The notes below the pieces were generated by a model. That model searched no databases. It was not told the origin of the DNA and saw nothing but the letters and a program-made list of their open reading frames with translations. From Thermoprotei archaeon (lineage in GTDB: Archaea; Thermoproteota; Methanomethylicia; Nezhaarchaeales; WYZ-LMO8), in contig QMSF01000046.1 of the NCBI GenBank assembly GCA_003649565.1, forward strand, positions 1-7,059: a DNA stretch of 7,059 bases, read 5' to 3'. Both the position numbers and the translations under genes were made by a program. Of this stretch, positions 5,661 through 7,059 are shown one piece after another (the stretch's first letter is position 1; every line of letters starts with the position of its first letter).

Positions 5661-5906
5661 ATGTCTGATGTGGGAGAGCTTCTTGTTAAGGAAATAGGTG
5701 AGATAAGAGAGCGCATTGCCAAGCTTGAGTTTAAAGCTCAATCAATTGATAATCAGCTTGGAGATATCAATAATTTAAAGGATAGAATCGCGAAGCTAGA
5801 GTTCAAAGTTGAAGAGCAAGCAAAGAAAATAGAAGAGCTTAAGAGCAAGGTTTCAAGCATATCAAGCTACCTTCAAGAGCTTTATAGATTCATATCTCAA
5901 AGATGA
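5661..5906 (+). CDS. Small coiled-coil protein of unknown function
   Basis: An 81-residue, highly charged protein without cysteine, tryptophan, proline or a membrane segment. From residue 8 to 78 hydrophobic residues alternate at 3- and 4-residue steps (L8, I12, I15, I19, L22, A26, I29, L33, I36, then L39, I43, L46, V50, Q53, I57, L60, V64, I67, L71, L74, I78), so almost the whole chain should be one coiled coil. The only break is the 3-residue step from I36 to L39. Residues 16-25 and 40-49 are near-identical (RERIAKLEFK and KDRIAKLEFK), showing an internal duplication of 24 residues. AAGGAG (5648-5653), 7 nt before the ATG, is the strongest ribosome binding site in the window and supports this start. 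It is probably a self-associating or scaffold protein; the partner is unknown. It follows trm14 on the same strand. Confidence 0.8.
   Translation: MSDVGELLVKEIGEIRERIAKLEFKAQSIDNQLGDINNLKDRIAKLEFKVEEQAKKIEELKSKVSSISSYLQELYRFISQR
5706..5807 (+). repeat. Internal 72-nt-period duplication within the coiled-coil gene
   Basis: The segments at 5706-5735 and 5778-5807 encode nearly the same ten residues but differ at many third codon positions (for example AAGCTTGAG against AAGCTAGAG, ATTGCC against ATCGCG). The protein repeat is therefore retained under selection and is not a recent DNA copy. Confidence 0.6.
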
Positions 5907-5997
5907 AGGCATGTCAATTTAAAGCATATACTTGACTGAAATGGTATTAAACCTTGGGAAAGCGCGTTTAGAAAGAGGGAAATTGCAAAGTGATCCA

Positions 5998-6013
5998 GCA
6001 AAAGTTTTTTTGG
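5998..6013 (+). promoter_or_regulatory. A-tract/T-tract element: glutamate-synthase-like gene promoter or upstream terminator
   Basis: GCAAAAG followed by seven T residues (6005-6011) and GG lies 60-75 nt before the ATG at 6072. As a BRE plus TATA-like element it would start transcription near 6034, leaving a leader of about 38 nt with the GAGGTG site. As an archaeal T-tract terminator it would end the coiled-coil gene's transcript about 100 nt past its stop. The remainder of the 165-nt gap (5907-6071) shows no RNA gene. Confidence 0.35.
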
Positions 6014-6060
6014 TCCTCAAAGTGCCGAATTATTGGTCAGGCTCTATGTGTGAGAAGGTC

Positions 6061-6066
6061 GAGGTG
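6061..6066 (+). promoter_or_regulatory. Ribosome binding site of the glutamate-synthase-like gene
   Basis: GAGGTG is a perfect six-base match to the archaeal Shine-Dalgarno consensus and ends 5 nt before the ATG. An in-frame TGA at 6051-6053, with no start codon between, makes this ATG the first possible start. Confidence 0.75.
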
Positions 6067-6071
6067 CGAAC

Positions 6072-7059
6072 ATGGAGAGAGTGTTTAGAAACTCATCTTA
6101 CTTGAACGCAATGTCAACAACTGGAACGAAGACAAGGGTGCGCGATGTCAATCCCCAGAGTGGAATGTGTCCTCTTTGTATAAGAGAATGTCCATTCCTC
6201 TGCGAGATTGGATTATCGACATTTAGGGGCAGAGAAGTGCTTTATCCAGATCCAGAGTACTTTGGAGAAAGCACAGCATCATCGCTAAAGGACTATGGTT
6301 TAGACTGGTCACACGTCCAAATACTCTCGAGCCTCAGAGGTGCTGAGGGTATAGAGCCAGACCCAGATAAAATGTTGTTCCCCAATGTGTCAGTTGAGAC
6401 GGAGATTGGAGGGGTAAAGTTGAAGATGCCGATAGCAATGGGTGCTTACGGCTCAACCGACATCGCCAGGAAGTACTGGGATGGCCTAGCCGTTGGCGCA
6501 GCCCTAGCTGGCGTGATACTGATAGTCGGAGAAAATGTTTGCGGTGTCGATCCAGCATCAGAGTTCTCAAATGGCAAAGTCATACGATCCCCCGAAATGG
6601 AGAGACGTATAAAACTTTTCAGAGAATTCTGGGATGGAAGGTACGGCGATGTAGCTGTCCAGACGAACATAGAGGATCAGAGGATGGGCGTTGACGAGTA
6701 TGTAGTTTCGAAGCTTGAGGTGAACATAGTTGAAAGAAAGTGGGGTCAAGGTGCGAAGGCAATTGGCGGCGAGATACGTGTGCGCTCGCTAGAGAGGGCA
6801 ATTGAGCTTAAGAGGAGAGGTTATCTTGTTCTCCCAGATCCAGAAGATCCAGAAGTTCAACAAGCGTTTAAAGATGGGTTATTCAAGTCTTTTGAGAGAC
6901 ACAGCAGAGTAGGCTCACCTAAAGCTACTGATGTTATTGAGGATGTTGAGAAGCTGCGCGAGATGGGTGCGAAGGTCGTTACGATAAAGACAGGGGCCTA
7001 TAGACCTATCGATGTGGCTTGGACTCTGAGGGTTGCATCTGAGGCAAAGGTGGATTACA
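6072..7059 (+). CDS. FMN-binding glutamate-synthase-family protein, 3' end beyond the window
   Basis: 329 codons stay open to the window edge. From about residue 118 the protein matches the FMN barrel of glutamate synthase large subunits: MPIAMGAYGS (119-128), then GLAVGAALAG and VGEN (152-155) where GltB has its TGEGG segment, and E-x-KWGQGAK (221-229) where GltB has KxGQGAKPGEGG. The reaction would transfer ammonia to 2-oxoglutarate or act on a related amino group. There is no N-terminal glutaminase domain. Instead the first 50 residues hold C33, C36, C40 and C44 (CX2CX3CX3C), a possible metal or iron-sulfur site. Stand-alone FMN domains of this family include archaeal GltB-like proteins and MgsC of N-methylglutamate synthase, so the substrate is open. 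The canonical GltS iron-sulfur cysteines and the glycine-rich loop after VDY would lie beyond the edge. A good ribosome binding site and the upstream stop fix the start. Confidence 0.88.
   Translation, partial: MERVFRNSSYLNAMSTTGTKTRVRDVNPQSGMCPLCIRECPFLCEIGLSTFRGREVLYPDPEYFGESTASSLKDYGLDWSHVQILSSLRGAEGIEPDPDKMLFPNVSVETEIGGVKLKMPIAMGAYGSTDIARKYWDGLAVGAALAGVILIVGENVCGVDPASEFSNGKVIRSPEMERRIKLFREFWDGRYGDVAVQTNIEDQRMGVDEYVVSKLEVNIVERKWGQGAKAIGGEIRVRSLERAIELKRRGYLVLPDPEDPEVQQAFKDGLFKSFERHSRVGSPKATDVIEDVEKLREMGAKVVTIKTGAYRPIDVAWTLRVASEAKVDY

Noticed and set aside
5430..5741. Minus-strand 103-codon frame over the trm14 end and coiled-coil gene start
   Set aside because: Covers two plus-strand genes with better evidence, including a strong ribosome binding site and conserved trm14 C-terminus.
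5900..5940. Possible C/D-box small RNA (GATGA near 5902 and CTGA near 5934)
   Set aside because: The first box deviates from RUGAUGA, no internal C'/D' pair or terminal stem is visible, and the first box lies in the stop region of the coiled-coil gene.
6334..6801. Minus-strand frames inside the glutamate-synthase-like gene
   Set aside because: The plus strand stays open for 329 codons with GltS motifs; these are shadows.

Overview
The window reads as a compact stretch of an archaeal chromosome. Indicators are the fused hexulose-6-phosphate synthase/RraA enzyme, a Trm14-type THUMP methyltransferase, A/T-rich TATA-like boxes ahead of genes, GGTGA-type ribosome binding sites mixed with apparently leaderless starts, and frequent GTG/TTG starts. 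The lineage cannot be fixed from the sequence; a Thermoproteota/TACK-type archaeon is a reasonable guess. No rRNA, tRNA, CRISPR array, transposon or phage gene was seen, and gene packing is tight.

Layout. The left half (1-3769) is a minus-strand block, transcribed right to left: cysS (cysteinyl-tRNA synthetase), hps-rraA, a ketopantoate reductase (panE), and the first nine codons of a further gene leaving at the left edge. panE follows hps-rraA by 12 nt and its ribosome binding site lies across the hps-rraA stop codon, so these two are surely one unit. The cysS to hps-rraA gap (70 nt) could hold a second promoter. A 150-nt divergent intergenic region (3770-3919) separates this block from plus-strand genes: a 151-aa protein of unknown function, a Trm14-like tRNA guanine-N2 methyltransferase, an 81-aa protein that is nearly all coiled coil, and the first 329 codons of an FMN-binding glutamate-synthase-like protein that runs off the right edge.

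How the genes fit together. cysS and the methyltransferase both act on tRNA; the characterised archaeal Trm14 modifies tRNA-Cys, an attractive but unproven link. HPS in archaea usually runs in reverse to make ribulose-5-phosphate and releases formaldehyde. PanE reduces ketopantoate, which is built with a one-carbon unit. The tight hps-panE pairing could therefore reflect C1 traffic into CoA synthesis, though this is inference. Most of the window is housekeeping. The less ordinary items are the glutamate-synthase-like protein with a four-cysteine N-terminus, the coiled-coil protein with one clean break in its heptad pattern, the 151-aa orphan, and short repeated or palindromic elements in the promoter regions.
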